From: Methanobacteriaceae archaeon
GTDB taxonomy: Archaea; Methanobacteriota; Methanobacteria; Methanobacteriales; Methanobacteriaceae
Reading direction: 5' to 3'
DNA length: 38,531 nucleotides
NCBI GenBank assembly: GCA_020854915.1
Contig: JAHKLT010000048.1
Coordinates: forward strand, 1-38,531
Below, piece by piece: positions 1 through 8,533 of this stretch (the first letter of the stretch is position 1; each line of letters opens with the position of its first letter). The position numbers and the translations under genes are program-made. The notes beneath the pieces are model-generated. The model made no database searches, was not told where the DNA came from, and was given only the letters and a program-made list of their open reading frames with translations.

Positions 1-222
1 CATATGTACTTTTTCAGGTGGTGTTGTTTTTAATTCTTGTGACTCTGCCACTTCAGAATCAACTTCACTTTTTTCGTATACTGAGCCAAACTTTTCTTGT
101 AGGTATTGTTCTTTTGATTGAACTTTGATTGTTCCAATATCTGTGATATTATCAGTTATAGCATAAGCTCCTGCAATTAGCATAAAAACTGCTAATAAAC
201 CAATAACTGAATATTTTTTCAT
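1..222 (-). CDS. Small secreted protein, N-terminal part (runs off the window)
   Basis: The reading frame is open from an ATG at 222 to the window edge, giving 74 residues with no stop, so the C-terminus is missing. It begins MKKYSVIGLLAVFMLIAGAY, a short basic start followed by a hydrophobic stretch and small residues, which is a signal peptide or N-terminal anchor. The remainder is polar and acidic (Glu/Ser/Lys rich). An AGAGGTG ribosome binding site lies about 6 nt upstream of the ATG and supports this start. No family is recognised. It is probably exported and is encoded on the same strand as the Ig-repeat protein that follows. Confidence 0.7.
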   Translation of the reverse strand, partial: MKKYSVIGLLAVFMLIAGAYAITDNITDIGTIKVQSKEQYLQEKFGSVYEKSEVDSEVAESQELKTTPPEKVHM

Positions 223-348
223 ATTTTCACCTCTTGATGATTTTTATTTAAGAAAGGTATAGATATTTTTTAAATATATTAACCTTACTATTATATATAT
301 GCAATTTAATATTTAAAATTTTTGAAAATAATTTTCAAAAATGCTTTA

Positions 349-1947
349 CTAAATTAATACACTATATTCATAATTTCTATAATATCCTTGTTCAAGATTC
401 CAATTTCCAAATAATTGAGTGCTTGTTGGATCTGAAACAATCCAAGTATTATTTATACATATTTGTCCCCAAGCATGACCATCATCTTCAGGATTTACTC
501 CATCACCAATGACATATCTTACTGCTAAATTTGATGCCCTACATAATGCTACTAAAGAACTTGTTTGATCAACACAATTTCCTTTATTTATAAGTAAAGA
601 TTCCAAAGCAGGATTTTTTGCACCAAGATAATAAGTATAAATCATCCCATATACATAATTATGTATAGAAATACTCTTTTCTAAATCATCTGTACAAGAA
701 GAAGTTAATCTTGAACTCAAAGTTTGAATATAATTATCAGCATATGCACAATAATAATTACTTACAGAACGATAAATACTTAATGAACCATCAGAGCTCT
801 GATAATTAAGATCTGTAATAGTATTTGCTGTATGAATTAATTTATATCCAGTACTTGATTTATAATTTGTGTCTCCTCCAAAATTAACAATTGTTTTATA
901 AGAATTTGATCCTAAATTAATTGTTAAAGATGCAATACCCTGTGCATTAGTTGTTTTATGATAAGTGACTCCGTTAACAGTTATAGCAATAGTTTTTCCA
1001 GACAATGCAGCACCAGTTGCAGAATTTGTTAATTTAACTTGAAATTGCTCCCCCATATTCATTACAGAACTCAAAGGAGTTAAAGTTGTTTGAACTAAGT
1101 TATTACTTGAAATAACATTTATTGTTTTAGAAATTTGAGAAAAAGCCTGATATCCTGGTTGAGAATTGGCCCAAATATATATTGTATAAGTGCTAGGATT
1201 TAAATTTATATTTAAATTAGCAAGACCATAATTATCTGTAGTTCTTTGATAGGTTACTCCATTAATATTTATATTGACAATTTTATTTGCAACAGGAACA
1301 TTTGTACCATCTGTAAACTTTATTTTAAAACCATCACCCATATTAACAGTATTAGAAAGTGGTATTAAAATTGTTGATTTTTGCATTACATAAACAGGTG
1401 CATTACCTGAAAAACCTGCATATTGATTATCCCCATTATACCAAAATGACATAGTATATGGATTACTTTGTGCATTAAGATTAATGGCTATTGAGGTCAA
1501 ACCATAAGAATCTGAATAACGGACATAACTTACTCCATTAATAGTGAAATATACTGCTTGATTATATAAATCTAAGCGATTTCCGCCATTATCAGTAAAA
1601 TATAAAACAAATTGTTCAGTCTGATATATGTAATTTGAATGAATACCCGCCTTTATAGGTGTTAAACCTTTGGCTGATTTTTGTGATTTTAATAAAGAAT
1701 CTTGAGATTCACAATTAACTTCTAAATCACTTAAATAAGATTTATCAGTAATTTCTTTAGTATAATTCTCTTCAGAATACGTACTTCCTTCTTCAAATTT
1801 CATTTCATCATATATAACTTCTTTTTCTTCAAAAACATAGTTTTCTATATCATTACTCTTTACAGTCTCATTTGAAGCAAATGAAATTGATGTAAAGACT
1901 AGAAATATAGACACAAACATTAATATTTTTAGCAAATTTGCTTCCAT
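349..1947 (-). CDS. Secreted Ig-like repeat protein with C-terminal transglutaminase-like domain
   Basis: This 532-aa protein starts with a hydrophobic signal segment (about residues 6-25). An acidic linker leads to three Ig-like repeats of about 90 residues (about 96-190, 192-283, 285-376), each with the signature INGVSYVRYSD...G...INLN or close variants. Residues about 395-532 form a transglutaminase-like domain with Cys458 in GNCVDQTS, His491 in DDGHAWGQ and Asp506 in IVSDPTS, the order expected for a Cys-His-Asp triad. In Methanobacteriales such proteins are surface proteins, and their transglutaminase domains may cut or crosslink pseudomurein peptides; that activity is inference here. 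The same fold recurs in three proteins of the nearby provirus. No C-terminal membrane anchor is seen. Confidence 0.85.
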   Translation of the reverse strand: MEANLLKILMFVSIFLVFTSISFASNETVKSNDIENYVFEEKEVIYDEMKFEEGSTYSEENYTKEITDKSYLSDLEVNCESQDSLLKSQKSAKGLTPIKAGIHSNYIYQTEQFVLYFTDNGGNRLDLYNQAVYFTINGVSYVRYSDSYGLTSIAINLNAQSNPYTMSFWYNGDNQYAGFSGNAPVYVMQKSTILIPLSNTVNMGDGFKIKFTDGTNVPVANKIVNININGVTYQRTTDNYGLANLNINLNPSTYTIYIWANSQPGYQAFSQISKTINVISSNNLVQTTLTPLSSVMNMGEQFQVKLTNSATGAALSGKTIAITVNGVTYHKTTNAQGIASLTINLGSNSYKTIVNFGGDTNYKSSTGYKLIHTANTITDLNYQSSDGSLSIYRSVSNYYCAYADNYIQTLSSRLTSSCTDDLEKSISIHNYVYGMIYTYYLGAKNPALESLLINKGNCVDQTSSLVALCRASNLAVRYVIGDGVNPEDDGHAWGQICINNTWIVSDPTSTQLFGNWNLEQGYYRNYEYSVLI

Positions 1948-2094
1948 AATATCACATTTTTTAATTTTTTTTTCATTAATATTATATAATTAATGAACAT
2001 ACTAAATATTCAAGTTGTTTTTAAAATAACTTAAATAATCTTTATATTCATTATTATTAAACAAATTATATATAAACTTTTCTAATTAATGATT

Positions 2095-2118
2095 TTGTAA
2101 AATAGTGTGGAGTTTTTT
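2095..2118 (+). repeat. Left terminal inverted repeat of the insertion sequence
   Basis: It pairs with the complement of 3411-3434, the mismatches falling in the four bases after TTGTAAA. Confidence 0.75.
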
Positions 2119-2250
2119 TTCTTCGCATAAATTTTTATTTTTGTTGGATTTTGGGTCTTTTTTTTATTAAGCCCTACCCTTTTTCGATTTTTACACTTGA
2201 AATGGTTAGTCGTGTATTTTAAGGATTTAAAAATAGTTAGTTTTATATAT

Positions 2251-2303
2251 TATTGAGGGTAAACTATTATTTATGACTATACAAACAAAAGCTACCCTCA
2301 ATA
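2251..2303 (+). promoter_or_regulatory. Inverted repeat enclosing the transposase start codon
   Basis: TATTGAGGGTA (2251-2261) and TACCCTCAATA (2293-2303) are perfect 11-bp complements. The transposase ATG (2273) lies in the 31-nt loop. In a transcript reading in from outside, this hairpin could hide the translation start, a tactic known from other insertion sequences. It could equally be an operator or a protein binding palindrome. Confidence 0.55.
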
Positions 2304-3409
2304 GTAATATTAATTTTGTACAACTTAAACTTTTTGATTTTGCTGATGAAAATATTAATTTTGATGAAAAGTTAGATGAAAACGTTTTTAATTCATCTAA
2401 AAGTAATAATGCTAAGAAAAATGTGGGTTTATTTAAAGATAAGTAGATAAATCCAACTTTTGATAATGGTGAAAAAGTAGAACTTTTCCTGCAACGTTAT
2501 TATTGTAAAAAATGTGATAAAAAGTTTTCAACAAGTTTGTTTAATATAAAAAATAAATATAATCGTTTTTCTAAACAAATCAAAGACAAAATACGTAAAT
2601 CCAAAGTTTCTAGAGGTGGATCACTAAGAGACATAGTTGATGACATGAAAACATTCTTAAATTTAGATATTTCACATCAAACAATTAAAAACTGGCTAAA
2701 AATAGATGAAAAACATATAATACAAAAAAGAGATAGAATACGCTTAAATTTACTGAATTATCTGGTTTTTATGTTGTTGATGAACAGTTTGTAAATATTG
2801 ATGGAAAACGAAAATACAGAGTCACAATCCATGATATATTCTATAAAACACCTATATCCGAACAAATAATGACAAAAAGAAGTAAAAGAAAAATAAAAAA
2901 ATTTATCAGCGATATAACGAAAAATCAACCAAAAATTAGTCTAACAACAGACGGATTACCCAGTTATAAAAAAAATAGCAGATGAATTAGGATTCATACA
3001 TCAAAAATGCATATTCCATCAATTCAAAGACATGAACGAGAAAATATTAAAAGAAATAAAGAAAAATAAGTACACAACAATTGAAAAAATAGAAACATAC
3101 AGAATTTTAACAGAATTAAAAAACGTATTCAGAACATACAATGAAGAAGAAAGTTTAAAAAGATTTGAAACACTATTAAACAAATCAAAACAATTTATTA
3201 AAGTATTAAGAACATACATACACAAAAAAATAATTCCAGAGTTCCAAAGACTCACAAACTACACAAAAAACAATTTCATATCTAGAACATCAAATCAAGC
3301 AGAACAATGGTACAACAACAGCACAAAACACCAAAACAAGAAAAAATACAAAACAACACAAGGACTACTAGAATACCTAGCACTCAAAATGACAAAAAAC
3401 CAACTTTAA
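2273..3409 (+). pseudogene. Transposase pseudogene (stop codon plus at least two frameshifts)
   Basis: Joining three frames gives one transposase. An ATG at 2273 begins MTIQTKATLNSNINF. An in-frame TAG follows the residues GLFKDK (about 2444). The frame resumes with a zinc-ribbon YYCKKCDKKFST and a helix-turn-helix-like stretch ending in SHQTIKNWL. Near 2750 the frame shifts to FYVVDEQFVNIDGK, which holds the first likely catalytic Asp, and to TTDGLPSYK, the second. Near 2970 it shifts again to GFIHQKCIFHQF and the C-terminal segment ending at 3409. This is the layout of a DDE transposase of roughly 380 residues. With one nonsense codon and two frameshifts it is inactive unless supplied in trans. 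Confidence 0.85.
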
Positions 3410-3410
3410 C

Positions 3411-3434
3411 AAAAAACTCCACAAAACTTTACAA
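3411..3434 (-). repeat. Right terminal inverted repeat of the insertion sequence
   Basis: It is the complement partner of 2095-2118 and lies just after the transposase stop at 3409. Confidence 0.75.
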
Positions 3435-3436
3435 CC

Positions 3437-3832
3437 TCTAAAGAAAGAAAAAAACTTAACATTGTTTTAGATAATTATAGAGTACATAGGATAAAATTAG
3501 TTGAAAAACTTGCTGAAATTCTTAATATTATAGTGTGTTACCAAACTTTTTCATATAAATGCATGTTTTATTTATATATAAATATTAAATTAATTAAAAA
3601 ATATTAGGTAATCAACTATAATTTGATATTTTTACCACCCTATTCTCCTAATCTAAATCCTATTGAAGATGTTTGGAGAAAAATAAAGAATTCTATCTCC
3701 AATAAATATTTTAAAACAGCCGATAAATTACAAGAATTATTTTCTAAAATTTTTCACGAAATAATTGGAGAAAAATCTTTTTATGAAAACTGGTTAAAAA
3801 AGTTTTTACCAACAGTTGCAAAAATTAAGTAA
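3437..3832 (+). pseudogene. IS630-family transposase remnant (DDE_3 C-terminal part), split by a small insert
   Basis: The frame from about 3437 reads KERKKLNIVLDNYRVHRIK then LVEKLAEILNI. After an 88-bp insert it resumes with NLIFLPPYSPNLNPIEDVW. LDNYRVH carries the second catalytic Asp and PNLNPIE the catalytic Glu of the IS630/Tc1 superfamily. Everything upstream, including the first Asp, is missing, and the fragment abuts the right end of the insertion sequence at 3434. Removing the insert and one TA dinucleotide rejoins codons without a gap. The C-terminus, ending FLPTVAKIK at 3832, looks intact. Confidence 0.85.
3531..3618. mobile_element. 88-bp MITE-like insert with TA target duplication
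   Basis: The insert starts TAGTGTGTTACC and ends GGTAATCAACTA, whose complement is TAGTTGATTACC, so 9 of 12 terminal bases match. It is flanked by TA on both sides (3529-3530 and 3619-3620), the target duplicated by IS630/Tc1-type transposases. It has no coding capacity and interrupts the IS630 remnant exactly between the codons for LNI and NLI, adding an in-frame TAG at 3605-3607. It was probably mobilised in trans by a related transposase. Confidence 0.7.
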
Positions 3833-4051
3833 TAAATTATAATAGACTAAAAATAATCACCTAATATAAAAAATGATTTTAGATGATTATATTTATTAAA
3901 AAAAGTGAATTATTTCTTTATATAGTTATTAGAATTAAATTAAACTTTTGATTAGAAAATAAAGGAAAAATATATTAAAACTACTTATTAAAAGAAAAAA
4001 TAGTCTTTTTTAAAAAAGACGAATTTTTGAAAACTAAATAAGGAGTTTAAA
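3833..4051. other. AT-rich intergenic stretch before the adhesin-like gene
   Basis: No gene is seen. It should carry the promoter of the adhesin-like gene. The sequence ATAATCACCTAATATA near 3852-3868 resembles the inner part of the MITE end at 3603-3612, so another degraded element end may lie here. This is weak. Confidence 0.3.
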
Positions 4052-7000
4052 ATGAATAGAATAATATATTTAATAGCTTTATTTTCATTAATTTTAATAG
4101 TTCCAAGTTCTATTGAAGCAAATGAAAATATAACAGACGATAATCAAAAAATAGAAACAAAAATAAATGTAAAAAACACAACTGAAGATAATCAAAAAAT
4201 AGAAATAGTAAATGTAAAAAACACAACTGAAGATAATCAAAAAATAGAAACAAAAATAAATGTAAAAAACATAACAACTAACTATAAATCAAATGAAGAA
4301 TTTAAAATAGAATTAGAAGATAAATATGAAAATAAACTATCTAATAAATCATTAAAATTAAATATAAATAATAAAAACTATTCTTTATTAACTGATGATA
4401 ATGGTTCTGTAAAATGGAAGATTAAACTAGATTCTGGGAATTATACCGCATTTGTTTCATTTAATGGGACAGAAAAATACCATGAAGCTTATGTAGAAAG
4501 TAAAATACTTGTTCATAAATTAAAAACAGAAATTTTATCAGAAAATACAACATTTAATAAGAAAGGAAATGATTTAGAGTTTAAATTAATAGATAAAAAT
4601 GGAAATCCTTTAAAAAATCAGACAATCTTTATATTAATAAATGGAATAGAATATTCAAGATTTACAGATAATAAAGGAATAGTTAAAATAGAAATTAATT
4701 TAAACCCAAAAAATTATAATATAAAATCTTATTACAAAGATTCGAAAAATTACTACAACTCTTCAAAAAATATAACTCTTAAAATATTAGAATCTAGTGA
4801 AAAATTAAATGTTAACTTAATAGCTTATGATATTATTCAAGATTATGGAGATGGAAACTATTTTAATTTAACTTTAAAAGACAATAACAACAAACCCTTA
4901 ATAAATGAAACCATAAGCATAATAATCAATGGAATAAGTTATAAAAGAACTACAAATGATCAAGGAATAGCTAAAATAAGAATAAATTTATATTCTGGTA
5001 TTTATGAAGTTAAAGGAATTTTTGAAAATGAATATTTTAATACAAGTTCTGTTATAAATAAAATTACTGTTAATCCTGCTAAAACAGATTTAATTTGTGA
5101 AAATCTCACATTTCATTATGGTGATGAAGATTATTTTAATACTCAGCTATTGAACAAGAATAAACCCTTAAACAATGAAGAGATTAAATTTACAATTAAC
5201 GGTGTAACATACATTAGAAAAACTTATAACGATGGTAATGCTTTTTTAAAGATTAATTTAAATCCTGGCATCTATAATATTAAATCAGAATATATTGGAG
5301 ATAAGAGTATAGAAAGTTCTATAATTTCAAATGTTTTAACTGTATTAAAACAAAATTCAACAATGGAAAGTAAAAATTTAAATTTAAATAGAAAAGGAGA
5401 ATATTTAGAAGTTTTTTTAAAGGATGCTTATGGAAAATCAATACAAAACCAATGCATTCAAATAAAGATAAATGGTGTTATTTATAATAAATTCACTGAT
5501 TTAAAAGGAATAGCTAGACTAAAAATCAATTTAAATCCTGATGAATATGATATTGAGTATAATTTTGATGAAAATAATTTATACAAATCTTGTTCATTTT
5601 TAACTAAACTTAAAATGCATCCAGAGGATTATAAATTAAATAGTAAATTAATCACAGAAAATCATAATATTACACAAAAAGGAAATAAATTTAAAGTTAA
5701 TTTAAAAGATGTAAATAATTTAAATATTAAAAACGAAACAATTGGAATATCAGTTAATGGAAAAACTTACTATAGAACAAGTGATGATGAAGGAAATGCT
5801 TATTTAACTATTAATTTACTTGAAAGAACCTATGATATTTCATGTTTTTTCCATGGCTCTAAAAGTTTTAATCAATCAATATATTATGGAAAATTATTTG
5901 TAAATTTTACTCCTAATTTAATTTATAGCTTTAATATAACCACAGTTTTAGAACTTAACTCTACTAATCCAGAAGAAAAAGTTAAAGCACCAATAGGTAG
6001 AATGATTAAAATCACAACTGATGATGGAGATTACTATTTATGGTATCTAGTTAATGAAGCAAAAAACTACATAGATGTTGTAGACATTCAAGAAAATATT
6101 CTTTATTTTATACCATTTAAAAATCCAAGTAAAGAAATATTAAAATTTGATTTAAATACAAATATAAGAAGTTCAGGAATTAGTTTAATAGCTTATAGTG
6201 GCCACATTGAAATAAAATATTTTGGAAAAACAGATAATAAGTTTAATAGATTTGATGCAATTTTTAATTGCTATAATGATTCAGGAGCAGGCTATGAGAA
6301 TTTAGAAATTTATTTAAATAATGTCAAAAAAGCATCAATAGAATTTACTATTTATTTAAAAGTTGAAGGAACTGTAAAATTTATAAAAGAATTAGGTGAT
6401 AAATTTTTAATATATCCTGAAAATGTAAAAACTATTTTAAAAATAAATAAGTTAAAAATGGAAAGAAATGAAAGACTTAGTTATAATATATTAAATACTA
6501 AATTAAATATTGATACTAATTATTGGAATAAAGATGTGAATTATGATTCAATTCAAAGTTATATAATAACAAATTCAAAAGTTAGTGACAGTGATGTTGA
6601 TTTCTATTTAAAAAATTTAGATAAATCCGATAATTTTAAAAAAACTATTAATGATTATTTTTTAGGGGCATTAACTTCTTTTTGGCTAAGTGATAAATTA
6701 GCTGAAGAATTATCTTCGAAATATAATGTTACATATAAAAGAGTAGATTTTGATTTAATTTTAAGTGGAATTAATTATTACGGACCTTATCTTAGTTCAA
6801 TAAGTTATAATGCACCAGAAACTTACATAGGTGAGTTAGAAAATATAAAATCTTTTAAGTTTTTACATTCAATATTGTTTAGTGAAATTGAAAAATTTTC
6901 TTTAGAATTATCAGGAAAAGAATCTGAATGTGCACTATCAGATATAATAACTTGTATATTATCTGGAAAAGCTTTTAGTATAACTGATTATGATGAATAT

Positions 7001-7453
7001 CAAGTTATTTCTATTTTAGATAATTCATCAAAGCTTATTTACTATAAAAATCAAAGTCATGTAACAACAATTATTTCACAGCGTAATTTAGAATCCTCAA
7101 AAGGAGCTATTTCTTTATCATTAGGATACTTATATCCAAATAAAATGTTTTTAAACTTTAATAAGTTAAAATTTGAAGAAATTTATAATAAATTAGGTTC
7201 TTTTTTAGTTGAACTACTAAGTTTTAGAAAAAAAATCTCATATGAACTACTTGCTGGTGGTATAGGTATTTATGCTTCATTTAAAGGGTTACTTGTTCAA
7301 CCAAAATTAATCACATTTATGGTAGGAACAAGTGAAATAATGTGTGGAATTAGAGAAAGTATGGAATATGAAGATTGGAGGTATTTTGGAGTATATCCAG
7401 CTTGGAAGGGTAAAACTTTTCAATTTATTAGCAATTATAAAATGATGCCTTAA
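4052..7453 (+). CDS. Adhesin-like secreted protein with six Ig-like repeats
   Basis: This 1133-aa protein begins with a signal peptide (MNRIIYLIALFSLILIVPSS, cleaved near residue 24). Residues about 28-73 are three near-identical units based on DNQKIETKINVKNTTE. Six Ig-like repeats of about 95 residues follow (about 70-640), most with the core INGV.Y.R.T...G.A...INLNPG.Y. Residues about 640-1133 form a region I do not recognise; it has no clear transglutaminase triad and no obvious membrane anchor at the end. AAGGAG lies about 9 nt before the ATG. Adhesin-like proteins of this kind are numerous in gut Methanobacteriales and are thought to mediate attachment. The repeat unit is shared with the 532-aa protein upstream and with provirus tail proteins. 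Confidence 0.85.
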   Translation: MNRIIYLIALFSLILIVPSSIEANENITDDNQKIETKINVKNTTEDNQKIEIVNVKNTTEDNQKIETKINVKNITTNYKSNEEFKIELEDKYENKLSNKSLKLNINNKNYSLLTDDNGSVKWKIKLDSGNYTAFVSFNGTEKYHEAYVESKILVHKLKTEILSENTTFNKKGNDLEFKLIDKNGNPLKNQTIFILINGIEYSRFTDNKGIVKIEINLNPKNYNIKSYYKDSKNYYNSSKNITLKILESSEKLNVNLIAYDIIQDYGDGNYFNLTLKDNNNKPLINETISIIINGISYKRTTNDQGIAKIRINLYSGIYEVKGIFENEYFNTSSVINKITVNPAKTDLICENLTFHYGDEDYFNTQLLNKNKPLNNEEIKFTINGVTYIRKTYNDGNAFLKINLNPGIYNIKSEYIGDKSIESSIISNVLTVLKQNSTMESKNLNLNRKGEYLEVFLKDAYGKSIQNQCIQIKINGVIYNKFTDLKGIARLKINLNPDEYDIEYNFDENNLYKSCSFLTKLKMHPEDYKLNSKLITENHNITQKGNKFKVNLKDVNNLNIKNETIGISVNGKTYYRTSDDEGNAYLTINLLERTYDISCFFHGSKSFNQSIYYGKLFVNFTPNLIYSFNITTVLELNSTNPEEKVKAPIGRMIKITTDDGDYYLWYLVNEAKNYIDVVDIQENILYFIPFKNPSKEILKFDLNTNIRSSGISLIAYSGHIEIKYFGKTDNKFNRFDAIFNCYNDSGAGYENLEIYLNNVKKASIEFTIYLKVEGTVKFIKELGDKFLIYPENVKTILKINKLKMERNERLSYNILNTKLNIDTNYWNKDVNYDSIQSYIITNSKVSDSDVDFYLKNLDKSDNFKKTINDYFLGALTSFWLSDKLAEELSSKYNVTYKRVDFDLILSGINYYGPYLSSISYNAPETYIGELENIKSFKFLHSILFSEIEKFSLELSGKESECALSDIITCILSGKAFSITDYDEYQVISILDNSSKLIYYKNQSHVTTIISQRNLESSKGAISLSLGYLYPNKMFLNFNKLKFEEIYNKLGSFLVELLSFRKKISYELLAGGIGIYASFKGLLVQPKLITFMVGTSEIMCGIRESMEYEDWRYFGVYPAWKGKTFQFISNYKMMP
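4139..4270 (+). repeat. In-frame tandem repeat, units of 48 and 45 bp
   Basis: GATAATCAAAAAATAGAAA recurs at 4139, 4187 and 4232 and encodes the DNQKIE units just after the signal peptide. The near-identity of the DNA suggests recent slippage or recombination that varies the length of the stalk. Confidence 0.8.
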
Positions 7454-7685
7454 AAAATACCTTAAAAAATAATAAAAATTAACAGATCCAATAATAAAAA
7501 TTAAAAAAATACTATAAAAAATAGGCTTATGGATATATGTACAAAAATAAAAATACCAAAAAAAATAATAACCTTAAAAAACTTTGGATTACTACGAACA
7601 TAGTTTATACTACTTCAAACAAAGAAATTAAATGTGATAAAATGATAAAATAATGCAAAATAAACATGTGTAAAATGTCTTAAAA

Positions 7686-7721
7686 TAAGTCATTACTAAT
7701 AACCACAAAAGTAATGACTTA
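7686..7721. repeat. Perfect 12-bp inverted repeat
   Basis: TAAGTCATTACT (7686-7697) and AGTAATGACTTA (7710-7721) are exact complements around a 12-nt loop. No T-run follows on either strand, so an intrinsic terminator is doubtful. It could be a protein binding palindrome, a recombination site or an RNA hairpin. Confidence 0.6.
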
Positions 7722-8074
7722 CATTTGAAAAAGACACTAAGAAACACTTATGAAAGATAAGTAAGATATTATAATATATGGTTTTTAACATATATAAAGA
7801 TTACTACAATTATTATATTAATATCATTCTCTTTTTTTCGCAAGAGTATAAACCTTGTTACTTTTTCCTATTATTTAAACATTTTCTCTTATTTTTAGTA
7901 ACATTATTTTTTGATTATCATAACAATTGAATAAAATCTCAAAGTCGTTCAGGAAGGTGAAAACAATGAGATACTGAATTAAAGGTAAAATTAAAGTTAG
8001 AGGAAAAGTAACTATCAAAAAAAGATAAATTTCCTCGAATTTTAAAAAATTAAATATTAAAATTAAACTATTTA

Positions 8075-8112
8075 GATTAATGAAACATGCGGTTATTCAT
8101 TAATCATTTTTT
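8075..8112 (+). terminator. Terminator-like hairpin upstream of the TIR gene
   Basis: GATTAATGAA (8075-8084) and TTCATTAATC (8096-8105) pair perfectly around an 11-nt loop, and a T-rich run (ATTTTTT) follows. It lies 32 nt before the TIR start codon. It could stop read-through from upstream or act as a leader hairpin for the cassette. Confidence 0.5.
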
Positions 8113-8143
8113 ATAAAAAAATACATTAAAAGGAGATAAAAAA

Positions 8144-8533
8144 ATGGTAAAAAATATATTTATAAGCCACTCATGGAAATATGAAGAACAGTATACAACT
8201 GTTAAGGGATGGATTAATGATTCTAATTTAGATTGGACGAACATGAGCGTCGAATCAGATAATCCGAAAGACACAAAAACTGATGGAGAACTCAAACAAT
8301 TGATTGATAATAACATACGAAATTCTACTGGAGTTATTATATTAGCAGGAATGTATACTAATTCTAGTAAATGGATTGATAAAGAAATTGATATTGCTTT
8401 AAAGTATAATAAACCAATAATTGGAATTAGACCTAGAGGTAATGAACGAATCCCAACTAAAATTTCAGATAATACTGAAATGATCAATTGGAACTCTTCA
8501 TCACTAATTAATACCATCAAAGAGCATTTCTAA
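8144..8533 (+). CDS. TIR-like (MTH538/DUF1863, ThsB-like) protein
   Basis: This 129-aa single-domain protein starts NIFISHSWKYEEQY and has a central VIILAGMYTNSSKWIDKEID and then KPIIGIRPRGNERIP. These are hallmarks of the MTH538 TIR-like family, a flavodoxin-like fold that includes the ThsB sensors of Thoeris. In that system ThsB makes a nucleotide signal from NAD on phage infection; that role here is inference. AAGGAGAT stands about 7 nt before the ATG. The stop overlaps the next start (TAATG at 8531-8535), so both genes are translationally coupled. No ThsA is visible; the membrane protein next door is the likely partner. Confidence 0.8.
   Translation: MVKNIFISHSWKYEEQYTTVKGWINDSNLDWTNMSVESDNPKDTKTDGELKQLIDNNIRNSTGVIILAGMYTNSSKWIDKEIDIALKYNKPIIGIRPRGNERIPTKISDNTEMINWNSSSLINTIKEHF

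Larger units (their letters stand above)
2095..3434 (+). mobile_element. Degenerate insertion sequence bounded by imperfect terminal inverted repeats
   Basis: Imperfect terminal inverted repeats bound a broken transposase gene. The left end (2095-2118) reads TTGTAAA, a variable tetranucleotide, then TGTGGAGTTTTTT. The right end (3411-3434, complement) reads TTGTAAA, another tetranucleotide, then TGTGGAGTTTTTT, so 20 or more of 24 positions match. Total length is about 1.34 kb. The size, the zinc-ribbon transposase and the archaeal context recall ISM1-type (ISNCY) elements of Methanobrevibacter; this family assignment is from memory and tentative. No convincing target-site duplication is seen, because the right end directly adjoins an IS630 remnant and the left flank differs. 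Confidence 0.75.
7454..8143. other. 690-bp AT-rich intergenic region between adhesin-like and TIR genes
   Basis: No credible gene is found in any frame. It contains two perfect inverted repeats, listed separately (7686-7721 and 8075-8105). A short open stretch near 7966 (MRY then stop, followed by IKGKIKVRGKVTIKK) is broken by stops and may be decayed coding sequence. It marks the change from the adhesin gene to the TIR cassette. Confidence 0.5.

Noticed and set aside
5970-7453. Peptidase or transglutaminase domain in the C-terminal part of the adhesin-like protein
   Set aside because: A Cys in SECALSD and a His in NQSHVTT are present, but there is no matching motif context or Asp, so the region is left as unknown.
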